A stretch of 41,207 bases of DNA from JAUIBE01 sp035267185 (GTDB lineage Bacteria; Pseudomonadota; Gammaproteobacteria; Xanthomonadales; SZUA-36), in the NCBI GenBank assembly GCA_035267185.1, contig DATFLY010000053.1, positions 1 through 41,207 of the forward strand, written 5' to 3'. Positions within the stretch are counted from its first letter, which is position 1; the number at the start of each line of letters is the position of its first letter. The notes below the pieces were generated by a model. It had not been told where the DNA came from, did not search any database, and saw nothing but the letters and a program-made list of their open reading frames with translations. Shown piece after piece: positions 8,589 through 16,757 of this stretch. The position numbers and the translations under genes were made by a program.

Positions 8589-9158
8589 ATGCTATATAAA
8601 CTTATGAAATATATAAATAAAAAATCTCAATCCACTCCTGTCGATTGCCTGTGGGTCATGATGTTGCTGGCAGTTGTTCTGAGTCTGTCACTTCCTGCAA
8701 TTGCTGAAGAGAAAGCCGGGACCTGGGGAGAAGACACAAAAGTCATTCAATATGATCGATTCTTCATCGCCGGGCAGCCCGACGAGGCTGCGCTTGAAGA
8801 GGCTAACAAAAACGGTATCAACCTGGTCATCAGCCTGCGAAGTGAATCTGAACTGGACTGGGACGAAAGTTCAGCCGCTGAATCAATCGGCCTTTCTTAC
8901 TACCAGGTGCCGGTCAATGCCAGATCACAAAGCCTGGCCGAAGGACCTTTCGACCGGATCAATGAAATTGTTGAGGCCAATCCTGATGCAAAAATCATGG
9001 TTCATTGTGGCAGTGGAAACAGGGCGGCCGCCTGGCTTGCTGTATACCTGTCAGAAGTTCAGCACATGGCGCCTGATGATGCAATTGACGTTGCGAAATC
9101 CAGCGGACTGACAAAGAAGGGTCTTGAAGAGAAAGTCCGAACTTACCTGAATCCCTGA
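8589..9158 (+). CDS. Exported DUF442-type phosphatase-like protein
   Basis: A 189-residue protein with a hydrophobic signal region (about 21-39, ending 'LPAIA') followed by a single tyrosine-phosphatase-like domain. Features are 'FFIAGQPDEAALEEANKNGINLVISLRSESE' and the loop 'VHCGSGNRAAAW', where C140 and R145 are separated by four residues, as in the DUF442/TIGR01244 group (usual loop CRSGTR), not five as in classical phosphatases. The activity of exported members is not established; phosphatase or sulfur-transfer roles have been proposed for the group. The start region is AT-rich with no clear ribosome site, and M6 is an alternative start. It stands alone. Confidence 0.8.
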   Translation: MLYKLMKYINKKSQSTPVDCLWVMMLLAVVLSLSLPAIAEEKAGTWGEDTKVIQYDRFFIAGQPDEAALEEANKNGINLVISLRSESELDWDESSAAESIGLSYYQVPVNARSQSLAEGPFDRINEIVEANPDAKIMVHCGSGNRAAAWLAVYLSEVQHMAPDDAIDVAKSSGLTKKGLEEKVRTYLNP

Positions 9159-9188
9159 ACATCTGAACTCTCTCGGACTGCCATAAAC

Positions 9189-10112
9189 ATGTCCATCCAT
9201 GGGACAAAAACCACTCTGAAGGTTGTAGATGTTTCCGAAGTTGAGGATCCAGTTTCTGTTCCGCCAGAGCATTTCCTTGAACCTCTCTGGCATTCCGGTG
9301 TGGTTTTACTGGGTGGGATGGACCTGGATCTGCAGCAATTCGAAGAATTTACGCATCGATTGTGTGACCATTTTCATCGCTCGGCTGCGCGAGATGATCT
9401 GCGCCAGTCTGACGGTGACGGCTATTCGGTTCGAACGCCTAAGGGTAACTTCACACTCCTGGCACACAATGAAGGAAGCTATCGGCCCTTCCAGCCGGCA
9501 CACCTGGCATTCTTCCTGTGCATTGAAGGCCCCTCCAGCCGGGGCGGAGAGACTTTGCTGGTCGATGGTCGTTCCTTTTACCAGGCTCTGCCAGGGCAAC
9601 TTGCCCGGACCCTTAAAAATGAAGGAGTCGTTTACTCCGCCCGTTGGGATACGGAAAGATGGCAGGCTGAACTGGGTGTTGAAGACATTCAGGAACTGGA
9701 AAACCTGGCAATGGAAAACCATGATTTTTCCTTCTCTTTTGAGAGTGATGAAATGCATTACCAGTGCAAGCGCAACGCAATTGTCGAGGATCTCCAGGGG
9801 GAGCCGGTCTTTGCCAACGCATTTCTCGCTCATCTGCCGGAAGTTACCCTTCCGAGGTACGCCCAGGCAAATCCTTACGCCAGCAAAACCAACAAGGTCT
9901 GCTTTGGTAGTGGAGATGTGCCTAGCGAGGCGGATATTCAAACCCTTATAGACATCCAGGATAAAGTGTCATACGAGCATGCACCAGCTGCGGGTGATCT
10001 GCTGGTTATTGATAATTCACGCGTCATGCACGGACGTCGTTCGACGGAAGGCGATTGCCGCAGAGAGCTTCTTACCCGTTTTGGTTATCTCAGAGAAGAA
10101 TTCAAGCCATGA
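9189..10112 (+). CDS. TauD/TfdA-type Fe(II)/2-oxoglutarate dioxygenase
   Basis: A 307-residue cytoplasmic non-heme iron oxygenase. The facial triad can be read as H93 and E95 in 'LLAHNEGSY' plus H281 in 'NSRVMHGRRS'; the 2-oxoglutarate-binding arginine is R292 or R297 in 'RRELLTRFGYL'. The H-x-E form of the first motif is less common than H-x-D but known in this superfamily, for example in clavaminate synthase. Also typical are 'GPSSRGGETLLVDG' and 'GDLLVIDNSRVMHG'. The substrate is unknown. It is convergent with, and 14 bases from, the minus-strand gene at 10127. Confidence 0.88.
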   Translation: MSIHGTKTTLKVVDVSEVEDPVSVPPEHFLEPLWHSGVVLLGGMDLDLQQFEEFTHRLCDHFHRSAARDDLRQSDGDGYSVRTPKGNFTLLAHNEGSYRPFQPAHLAFFLCIEGPSSRGGETLLVDGRSFYQALPGQLARTLKNEGVVYSARWDTERWQAELGVEDIQELENLAMENHDFSFSFESDEMHYQCKRNAIVEDLQGEPVFANAFLAHLPEVTLPRYAQANPYASKTNKVCFGSGDVPSEADIQTLIDIQDKVSYEHAPAAGDLLVIDNSRVMHGRRSTEGDCRRELLTRFGYLREEFKP

Positions 10113-10126
10113 CCTGGCGAGTCAGC

Positions 10127-10591
10127 TTACCTTAACAGGCCTTTGAGTTTGGCTGTAAACAAACCACCATGGTCATCAAAAACCCGGGCATTCGCCATTG
10201 AAATCACGCCTTCCCCGAGTTTCTTCAGGCCATAGTAATCAATTTCAACCTGGATATTCTCGTGATCCCGTATGGTTTTTCGGCTTGTGATGGCGCATTC
10301 CCGCATCCAGGTCTCGCGTTCCTTGGTTTCAAATCCTGCTGCAAGGTGGAGATAAATGTTGGATAGCTGAGCCAGAAATTCCTGGGTCGAGAAAATGGTC
10401 AGGTGAAACCCGCCCGGATCGGTAGGGGAAATGAAGAATGAAGTCATCCGGATTCGTGCGGTCAGCACCGGGCCGGAAACATCCAGCTCGTAAATCTCCC
10501 ATGAGTCCTTCTTGACGCCTTCATCGATATAGGCAGAAGACAGGCCTGCTATTTGTACCCTCTCGAGCTTGTATTCCAGGTTTCGCGACAT
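10127..10591 (-). CDS. Unknown protein, possibly hotdog-fold (FcoT-like)
   Basis: A 154-residue soluble protein with no signal peptide. I do not recognise it firmly. Segments such as 'PGGFHLTIFSTQEFLAQLSNIYLHLAAGF' (a helix with a polar start) and the C-terminal 'ISMANARVFDDHGGLFTAKLKGLL' (two strands with a turn) resemble the hotdog fold of acyl-thioester enzymes, and the pattern recalls FcoT-type thioesterases. This is a pattern impression only. It lies six bases downstream of the ATP-grasp-like gene on the same strand, so the two probably form one transcript and act together. Confidence 0.55.
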   Translation of the reverse strand: MSRNLEYKLERVQIAGLSSAYIDEGVKKDSWEIYELDVSGPVLTARIRMTSFFISPTDPGGFHLTIFSTQEFLAQLSNIYLHLAAGFETKERETWMRECAITSRKTIRDHENIQVEIDYYGLKKLGEGVISMANARVFDDHGGLFTAKLKGLLR

Positions 10592-10597
10592 GGTTGC

Positions 10598-11467
10598 TTA
10601 TCTTGTTATGTTGGTGAGAAAGGCATCCAGGCCTTTACTGAGATTGAATATGCTTTTTTCCGCCCTGGGGTTTGGCTTGCCACTGCCCCCTGATCCCGGC
10701 GTTCGATTGACATCGTACAGCACCAGTTTGCCATCGCTGAGTCCGAAATCAAACTTGCCGTAATCGAAACCCAATTGCTGGCGTTTTTCGCGCAGTTCAG
10801 GCGGTAGGGTTGATGAATCCAGGTCCTGGCGACGAATGGTATTGTGGCTCTTGATGATTGGTTCGTCTGATACGCACTGGTAGTAAATTTCGCGATCGCC
10901 GAGAAAGACCCATACCCGCAGCACATACTGGCCCTCTTCATTTTGTTCAGGACGAAACTTCTCAACCACCAGGTTGGGGTTGCGCCAGACACCTGACGGA
11001 ACCTGGCCTGCCGATTCGTAAATCGGATATTCCTGCAGAAACTCAACCTTTCGCCACGGACGCTGGATATCAATTGCTGCATTGTGCTGCCCGGAGTCAA
11101 TTCGCGCTTTAAGTTCACGCATGCCACCAAAATTCATGTCTGTCTTGACCAGGACAGGGCCCTGAAAACCAGAATCGCGTTTCACAATCTGGTCGCTGAT
11201 GATGGATTTGGATATATCCAGCACGTTTCCATTAATGACAAGGGGATAGTGTCCAAACAGTCGCGAGTATTCTTCGGTGGTCTGGGTGATGTCGATGTGA
11301 GAAATGGCGATGTCAGCTTTGGGCGGTGTGACATCAGGTCCCCTGAGAATGACGATAGCAATGCCACGGTCACTCCAGTGTGATGCCAGTTTGTTCAGCA
11401 GGTAGTTGCTGTTTTCAAACTGATCTATCGCATGAGTGATGACAGCAATTCTGAGGTTTTCGGACAT
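10598..11467 (-). CDS. ATP-grasp-like protein
   Basis: A 289-residue cytoplasmic protein with the layout of an ATP-grasp ligase: an N-terminal alpha/beta part ('LRIAVITHAIDQFENSNYLLNKLA'), a nucleotide-binding part with K108 in 'GPVLVKTDMNFGG' and E169 in 'LVVEKF', then 'YVLRVWVFLGDR', and acidic metal ligands D240, D252 and N254 in 'YGKFDFGLSDGKLVLYDVNRTPG'. Members join a carboxylate to an amine or thiol with ATP. The closest relatives seem to be the uncharacterised RimK-like or glutathione-synthase-like group. Immediately downstream is the possible hotdog protein; 79 bases upstream, divergently, is the P450. The substrate is unknown. Confidence 0.7.
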   Translation of the reverse strand: MSENLRIAVITHAIDQFENSNYLLNKLASHWSDRGIAIVILRGPDVTPPKADIAISHIDITQTTEEYSRLFGHYPLVINGNVLDISKSIISDQIVKRDSGFQGPVLVKTDMNFGGMRELKARIDSGQHNAAIDIQRPWRKVEFLQEYPIYESAGQVPSGVWRNPNLVVEKFRPEQNEEGQYVLRVWVFLGDREIYYQCVSDEPIIKSHNTIRRQDLDSSTLPPELREKRQQLGFDYGKFDFGLSDGKLVLYDVNRTPGSGGSGKPNPRAEKSIFNLSKGLDAFLTNITR

Positions 11468-11546
11468 TGGGTCCCCTGATTTCCCTTTGCATGCAATCCT
11501 TACGAGGGCGACATTATAATGCCTGCCTGAACAGGATAAACCCGTA

Positions 11547-12752
11547 ATGGATGACGCTTCCCCAACAGATCTGCAATCACCGGATTTTATTGACGACCCG
11601 TATTCTTTTTACAGGAAACTGAGGGATATTGGTCGACCACACTGGGCCGGGCATGTTGATCGTACTGGAACCAAAGGAATCTGGCTGATTACCCGGTACC
11701 AGGACGTTGCACGGGTGCTGAGAGACACCCAGGACGTATCCAAGGATGTCAGTCGACTGATTCCCGCCGGCCAGGTCACTGCATTTGACCGAATGCTTTT
11801 GAACCTTGATCCACCTGAACACACCCAACTCCGTGCGGTAATCGCACCGTTATTCAGTGTCACGCAGGTCGCCCGGCTGGAAGCGCTGATCGAAGGCATT
11901 GTGGAAAGCCTGCTGAGAGAGATGGAAACACGAGCGGAAACAGACTTTGTAGCTGACTTTGCAGTACCTCTCCCGATTCGTGTGGTTGCCGATATCATTG
12001 GTGTTCCCCGGGAGGATATGCCACTTCTGAAGAAGTGGACTGATGATCTGATCACCGGTCTCGATTCGGGCAGGGACAATGATTCTGAGCGGGAAAGGGT
12101 AGCCGCAAGTATGCGGGGGATGACCCGCTACCTCAGCGACCTGGTTGACAGCGGAATCCATCCGGACGGCAGCCTCCTTGATCACGTATCGGAAATCAGA
12201 CTCAAAGACGGATGGCCCACAACCGACGATACATTGAGCCTGTGCCTGCTGATGGTGTTGGCCGGTCATGAAACCACGGTCAATTTGTTGGGGAATGGCT
12301 TGCTTTTGCTTCTTCAAAATCCCGAACAACTGGAAAAACTAAGAAACAATCCCGGGCTGACACGCAGCGCAGTTGATGAAATGCTGCGTTGTGAAAGTCC
12401 GTTGCAACGAGGTACCTACAGAATCACGCAGGTACCTTACAAAGTCGGTGGCGTCACGCTTGAGGTTGGCCAGCAGATTTCTGCTGTGATTGGTTCAGCC
12501 AATCGGGACGAGCACCAGTTTCCGGATCCGGATGTGTTTGATATTCAGCGAAGCCCTAATAATCACCTGGCTTTCGGGAAAGGAATTCACAAATGCCTTG
12601 GGGAAAAACTCGCCCGGGCAGAAGCCAGGATTGCATTCACTCGACTGCTGGAACGTTTTCCGGATATAGAACTGCTGGAGCCTAAACCGCGTTGGCAGGA
12701 GAAAACGCTCTTTCGCGGCCTCAAGTCATTGAAAGTGCGCATGTCGGCCTGA
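11547..12752 (+). CDS. Cytochrome P450 (bacterial soluble class)
   Basis: A 401-residue soluble P450 monooxygenase. The heme-ligand loop 'FGKGIHKCLGEKLARAE' places the proximal cysteine at C350; the I-helix has 'LAGHETTVN' with the acid-Thr pair for oxygen activation; the K-helix ExxR is in 'VDEMLRCESPLQR'. The N-terminus 'DPYSFYRKLRD' and length fit the CYP107-like bacterial group. Redox partners (ferredoxin or reductase) are not next to it. It diverges from the ATP-grasp-like gene and is followed two bases later by a membrane protein gene. The substrate is unknown; nearby oxygenase and ligase genes hint at a small biosynthetic or degradative set. Confidence 0.95.
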   Translation: MDDASPTDLQSPDFIDDPYSFYRKLRDIGRPHWAGHVDRTGTKGIWLITRYQDVARVLRDTQDVSKDVSRLIPAGQVTAFDRMLLNLDPPEHTQLRAVIAPLFSVTQVARLEALIEGIVESLLREMETRAETDFVADFAVPLPIRVVADIIGVPREDMPLLKKWTDDLITGLDSGRDNDSERERVAASMRGMTRYLSDLVDSGIHPDGSLLDHVSEIRLKDGWPTTDDTLSLCLLMVLAGHETTVNLLGNGLLLLLQNPEQLEKLRNNPGLTRSAVDEMLRCESPLQRGTYRITQVPYKVGGVTLEVGQQISAVIGSANRDEHQFPDPDVFDIQRSPNNHLAFGKGIHKCLGEKLARAEARIAFTRLLERFPDIELLEPKPRWQEKTLFRGLKSLKVRMSA

Positions 12753-12754
12753 AA

Positions 12755-13267
12755 ATGTCTTCGCAGAGAAAAAGAGTTCTATCCATCAAGGGTTCCGATG
12801 CACCCAATGCTTCGTGGTTTATCTACCTGTTTTTCATGGTCCACATGCTTGTATTTGGACTGTCGGGATTCCTGATGGCCTACTCCAGTGACGGCCCGGA
12901 TGTCACTTTCCTGTACATGCACGGCGGCTTTGCCATATTCGTTTACATCATTTTTTACCTGGTGATATTCGGACCAGGATCCGTCGGATGGATGTTTATC
13001 AATGCGGGTTTGGGCCTTTTTGGAATTTACGCCCAGATCGACTGGATATTGTCTCGGTTTGGAAAATCAGCAGGAGATTTTCCGTTTTACATCCACGTCA
13101 TTCCGTTCTTGTATTATGTTTTGTACACCTTCCTTCTTTATCAGTTCGTGCTCCAGGTCTTCGGGGCGCACAGGAATCCAGCAAGAAAACGTTTGGTGGA
13201 AACCACTTATGTAATTGTTTCATTGGTCATTTACAGCTGGTTATATTTCGGCCACAGGACAAGTTGA
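12755..13267 (+). CDS. Small multi-spanning membrane protein of unknown function
   Basis: A 170-residue protein with about five hydrophobic segments (roughly 20-42, 53-72, 77-97, 113-136, 149-166) and a positively charged N-terminus 'SSQRKRVLSIK', so an inner-membrane protein. I do not recognise the family. The frame is open upstream to 12692 inside the P450 gene, but ATG 12755, two bases after the P450 stop, gives a sensible start with a basic cytoplasmic N-tail. The tight spacing means it is probably co-transcribed and perhaps co-translated with the P450. Confidence 0.7.
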   Translation: MSSQRKRVLSIKGSDAPNASWFIYLFFMVHMLVFGLSGFLMAYSSDGPDVTFLYMHGGFAIFVYIIFYLVIFGPGSVGWMFINAGLGLFGIYAQIDWILSRFGKSAGDFPFYIHVIPFLYYVLYTFLLYQFVLQVFGAHRNPARKRLVETTYVIVSLVIYSWLYFGHRTS

Positions 13268-13276
13268 CGACCGTGT

Positions 13277-13768
13277 TCAGTTCTGCTGTTCAGACTCGAA
13301 CAACGCCTGGCTCACATGCTTCCAAAATCCGGCATCCCAGCCATACCTGTGCTGTTTCCAGTAGTCCTTGCTGATGCGTTCGCCGCCAGCGGAAAACAAT
13401 TCGGTAAAGTAAATATCCCATGTTTCCCACTGGGTTTGCGATAACAATCCGCTCCTGTGCCTGGTGTATGCCAGCGCCCAGATATCGAGCATGTTGAGCT
13501 GATACTTTTCCCACCTGACAGCCTCCACGTCATTCAGCTGTGGGCTTTCGGAACGCATTTTTAAGAGGATCTCGGCCATTGTGGGGTCAGCGCTAAACTG
13601 GTCGGCCAGGTCCGCATGCCTTTCAAAAAGGATATTTTCAGTCTGCCCTTGCAGCGCATTGGTATTTTGCTGAATGGTGTAGGCCACAAACATTAAGGAA
13701 ATAACTATCGCGACAGTACCGATGACTTCCGCCATGGCGGCCCACTCTGTCAATGTGAGTCTTCGCAT
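13277..13768 (-). CDS. Membrane-anchored protein of unknown function
   Basis: A 163-residue protein with one N-terminal membrane helix (about 11-31) inside 'EWAAMAEVIGTVAIVISLMFVAYTIQQNT', followed by a mainly helical soluble part ('HADLADQFSADPTMAEILLKMR', 'WEKYQLNMLDIWALAYTRH'). Short proteins with this 'EVIG..AVVISL....QI.QNT' opening are frequent in gammaproteobacteria and are annotated only as hypothetical. It is convergent with the P450-linked membrane gene (9 bases apart). The frame is supported by continuous, protein-like composition; function is not inferable. Confidence 0.75.
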   Translation of the reverse strand: MRRLTLTEWAAMAEVIGTVAIVISLMFVAYTIQQNTNALQGQTENILFERHADLADQFSADPTMAEILLKMRSESPQLNDVEAVRWEKYQLNMLDIWALAYTRHRSGLLSQTQWETWDIYFTELFSAGGERISKDYWKQHRYGWDAGFWKHVSQALFESEQQN

Positions 13769-13793
13769 AATTACACTCCCTGAACTTGTTGTC

Positions 13794-15080
13794 TCAATTA
13801 TTATTCTTGAATATTTCTCCGTCTTTTATCACGAACACGACGTTTTCCATGGTCCTGATGTTTGTCAGTGGGTCGCCACTCACAGCAACAATATCGGCGC
13901 GTTTGCCGGCAGCGATCACGCCCCTGTCATCTACACCAAGGAGATCGGCGGCAAACACTGTTGCCATCTGAAGAGCGTAGGCAGGTTCGATTCCGTAGCC
14001 AACCAGCGCAGCAAATTCAGCGCCATTTTCACCATGAGCGAAAACGCCTGAATCGGTTCCCAGCGCGATGTTGACGCCAGCAGCATAGGCTTTCTGGATA
14101 CTTTGAATCACCAATGGCTTCAGATATTCGTTCTTTTCAACAACTGAAGCAGGTGTTTCCGGCGGCATGTCCATTTCGTTGATATATGCCTGGGGTACCA
14201 GGTATGTGCCATTTTCGATCATCAGGTCAATTGACTCATCTGACAGAATGGAACCGTGCTCGATCGATGAGACACCTGCCAGAATGGCAGTGTTGATGCC
14301 TTCGGTTCCGTGGGCGTGTGCGGCAACCTTTAATCCCAGTTTTCTGGCTTCACGAACGATTGCTTCAAGCTCTTCCAATGAGTATTGCAGTGCACCAATC
14401 TCGGCGTTTTGAGAAAAAGAAAGTACACCACCGGTGGCACAAACCTTGATCACACGAACGCCGTGTTTCGCCTGGTAGCGGACGGCCTTGATGACCTCGT
14501 CCACGCCATCAGCGATCCCTTGTTTTGGTCCCATTTCCATAATGCCGGGAGCGAACCCGGTGACATCGCAGTGTCCACCCGTAATCGAAATTGCATGACC
14601 AGCAGGCCAGACGTCAGGTCCTGGTACATCTCCCCGGTTGATTGCCCGCATCAGTGCGACATCCGGAAAGCCAGGCCAGGCACCCAGGTCGCGCACCGTT
14701 GTAAAGCCGGCATCCAGGGTTAGCCTGGCAAATTTCGCGCCTCGGACCGACCAGTCCGCAGCCGTTTCATTGACAAATGCAGTTACCCAGAAGTCATCAG
14801 TGAAGTAGTCCATGGTGACGTGGGAGTGCATGTCGATCAGGCCGGGAAGCAATGTGCTGTCGCCGAAATTGATGACCCGGGCATTTTCGGGAATATTCTC
14901 CGGGTTAACTGATTCGACCAGGTTGTCACGAATCACGATGGTTGCGGGTTCAATCATTTCTCCCCGGGTTGCATCAAACATTCGATCAGCATTGAGAACC
15001 AGCAGCTCGGCATGCAGATTACCTGCAAGTAAAACGGACAGGATCAATGTCAGGGGACGCAGACATCTGGTGTTTTTCAT
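13794..15080 (-). CDS. Exported amidohydrolase (imidazolonepropionase/dipeptidase-like)
   Basis: A 428-residue metal-dependent hydrolase with a signal peptide of about 24 residues ('LLAGNLHA'), so periplasmic. The amidohydrolase-superfamily metal centre is visible: H-x-H in 'PGLIDMHSHVTMD', a probable carboxylated lysine in 'VIKVCATGGVLS', histidines in 'KVAAHAHGTEG' and 'SSIEHGS', and the aspartate in 'ALGTDSGVFAHGENG'. The C-terminal sandwich 'GVIAAGKRADIVAVSGDPL' is typical. Exported relatives characterised in other bacteria are Xaa-Pro or Xaa-Arg/Lys dipeptidases, so peptide hydrolysis is likely but unproven. It is a single gene, divergent from the secreted protein gene at 15219. Confidence 0.93.
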   Translation of the reverse strand: MKNTRCLRPLTLILSVLLAGNLHAELLVLNADRMFDATRGEMIEPATIVIRDNLVESVNPENIPENARVINFGDSTLLPGLIDMHSHVTMDYFTDDFWVTAFVNETAADWSVRGAKFARLTLDAGFTTVRDLGAWPGFPDVALMRAINRGDVPGPDVWPAGHAISITGGHCDVTGFAPGIMEMGPKQGIADGVDEVIKAVRYQAKHGVRVIKVCATGGVLSFSQNAEIGALQYSLEELEAIVREARKLGLKVAAHAHGTEGINTAILAGVSSIEHGSILSDESIDLMIENGTYLVPQAYINEMDMPPETPASVVEKNEYLKPLVIQSIQKAYAAGVNIALGTDSGVFAHGENGAEFAALVGYGIEPAYALQMATVFAADLLGVDDRGVIAAGKRADIVAVSGDPLTNIRTMENVVFVIKDGEIFKNNN

Positions 15081-15218
15081 TGGTTGTAGTTCTCCGTAAA
15101 CCCGGGTTATTTAATAGTGGAATTCTGCAGGTCGATGGAGTGTACCCTTTTAAAGGTTCACAAGCGCACCGCAGGTGGGTAAAATGGCTCCTTTTTTGCG
15201 ACCCGGTATACCCTGGAA

Positions 15219-16733
15219 ATGATTAGAATCTGCCTTGCAATCCTGCTTATTGCAGCGACTTTCTCTGCCTTCGCCGATGGCACGATCGATGGCTGGGTGA
15301 GAGTCCACGGGCACCAATACCCGCTGCATCCGGTCACCATTCGGGTTTATGACGCAGAATCCGGCATCGAACTGGAACAGTTCCGTACCGAAAACAATGT
15401 TGATGGTACCTACCAGATCAACGGTCTGCCCAACGGAAATTACAAGGTTCACTACGATGCTCATTCGGAAATCTGGCGCTATCTCGATGAGATGGCCGGT
15501 AACCGATACTGTGACAATGCAGGTTGTGATATCAAGGAAACCGGGGCTGTCATCACGGTGAATGATGACACCCGCACACTCAACATCAATCTGCTCGAAG
15601 GCGGCATGATGGGTGGGGAAGTGACCGATGATCGTCGCCGACCAATCGCGGGAGCAACAGTCGAGTTTTTCGACGAGTTCGGCGAACCGCTTTGTTGTGA
15701 GCGAATCACTGATGACCAGGGGAAATGGGCCAGGCCGGTTTATTTTCCGGCCAAGTACTACGTGCTGGCACGATTGGCAGAGCCCTCTGTCTACAAGCCG
15801 CAGGTTTACCCGCGTAAACCCTGCTCGAGCTGTGATGTAACCGAGGAAGGGACAGCGATTACTTACAACTATTTCGCTTCCTATCTTGGAGTGGATGCCA
15901 GGTTGTCTCCTGTTGAGCCCGGCTTCTCAGGCCAGGTTAAGGATGTGCCCCGCGCCAAGTATTCCGGTTCATGGTTTAACCCGGATCGTGATGGCGAGGG
16001 CTTCATCTTTGAAGTGCTTGATCGTCCTGGACCGGATGGGGTTGGATTTGAAGTCGTGGTGTTCTGGTTTACCTATACCCCGGATGGAAAACAGGCCTGG
16101 ATGGTTGGAACCGGCGTTGTGGAAGGCCGCTTAGCAGAAGTCGATTTTCAAATTACTGATGGCGCTTCGTTCGGCCAGAATTTCGACGCCAACGACGTGG
16201 CGCGGAAGGAATGGGGTTCGATGCGACTTGAGTTTTTCAATTGCAGTTCAGCCCATGCCCAGTATGCTGGTCAATATGGATCGGGTCAGATTGATCTGAG
16301 TCGACTGTCAGCCATTGATGGCCTGGATTGCGATGATCCGGCCGGACAATCAGTCGATGGTAATGCCACCCTCTCGGGAGCCTGGTTTAATCCTGCTCGC
16401 GATGGGCAGGGCTTTATTGTCGAAGTTGTCAATGAATCCGATGTTCTTGCCTATTGGTTTACCTATGACACCGATGGCAGCCAGATGTGGATGCTGGGGC
16501 TGGGTGAGCTGGATGAATCCGGCAACACGCAGATTTCAATGCAACGATCATCCGGTGGGAACTTTGGTGACCGTTTTGATCCTGAGAGTGTGCAGCTATC
16601 TGATTGGGGAGAGGTCAGTATCGAGTTTGGCGAATGTGATGAAGCATCTTATTCGTGGAGTGCGCCTGAACCGTACGATGCAGGTGCCTATAACCTGACC
16701 CGATTGACGACTCTGAAAAACGCCGATTGTTGA
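15219..16733 (+). CDS. Secreted protein: carboxypeptidase-regulatory-like repeats plus two WFNP domains
   Basis: A 504-residue exported protein; the signal peptide (about 1-20) ends 'TFSAFA'. Residues 22-235 form beta-sandwich modules like carboxypeptidase-regulatory domains ('GTYQINGLPNGNYKVHYDA', 'GGEVTDDRRRPIAGATVEFFDE'). Residues 245-365 and 380-504 are two copies of one roughly 115-residue domain: 'SGSWFNPDRDGEGFIFEVLD' and 'SGAWFNPARDGQGFIVEVVN', each followed by '[FY]WFTY..DG.Q.WM.G.G', then a 'F....V....WG.....F..C' segment and a closing 'L.RL'. The same domain ends the protein at 28387-29700. The function of the domain is unknown; the setting suggests a surface or extracellular role. 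Conserved cysteine pairs imply disulfides. Confidence 0.85.
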   Translation: MIRICLAILLIAATFSAFADGTIDGWVRVHGHQYPLHPVTIRVYDAESGIELEQFRTENNVDGTYQINGLPNGNYKVHYDAHSEIWRYLDEMAGNRYCDNAGCDIKETGAVITVNDDTRTLNINLLEGGMMGGEVTDDRRRPIAGATVEFFDEFGEPLCCERITDDQGKWARPVYFPAKYYVLARLAEPSVYKPQVYPRKPCSSCDVTEEGTAITYNYFASYLGVDARLSPVEPGFSGQVKDVPRAKYSGSWFNPDRDGEGFIFEVLDRPGPDGVGFEVVVFWFTYTPDGKQAWMVGTGVVEGRLAEVDFQITDGASFGQNFDANDVARKEWGSMRLEFFNCSSAHAQYAGQYGSGQIDLSRLSAIDGLDCDDPAGQSVDGNATLSGAWFNPARDGQGFIVEVVNESDVLAYWFTYDTDGSQMWMLGLGELDESGNTQISMQRSSGGNFGDRFDPESVQLSDWGEVSIEFGECDEASYSWSAPEPYDAGAYNLTRLTTLKNADC

Positions 16734-16757
16734 TATCAGCTTGATGTTGGCTGGTTG

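Noticed and set aside
12692..12754. Upstream extension of the membrane protein gene into the P450 gene
   Set aside because: The extra 21 residues overlap P450 coding sequence and break the typical basic N-tail; ATG 12755 is better placed.
9189..13267. A true isonitrile biosynthetic cluster
   Set aside because: No carrier protein, acyl-AMP ligase or NRPS gene is present; kept only as a weak analogy.
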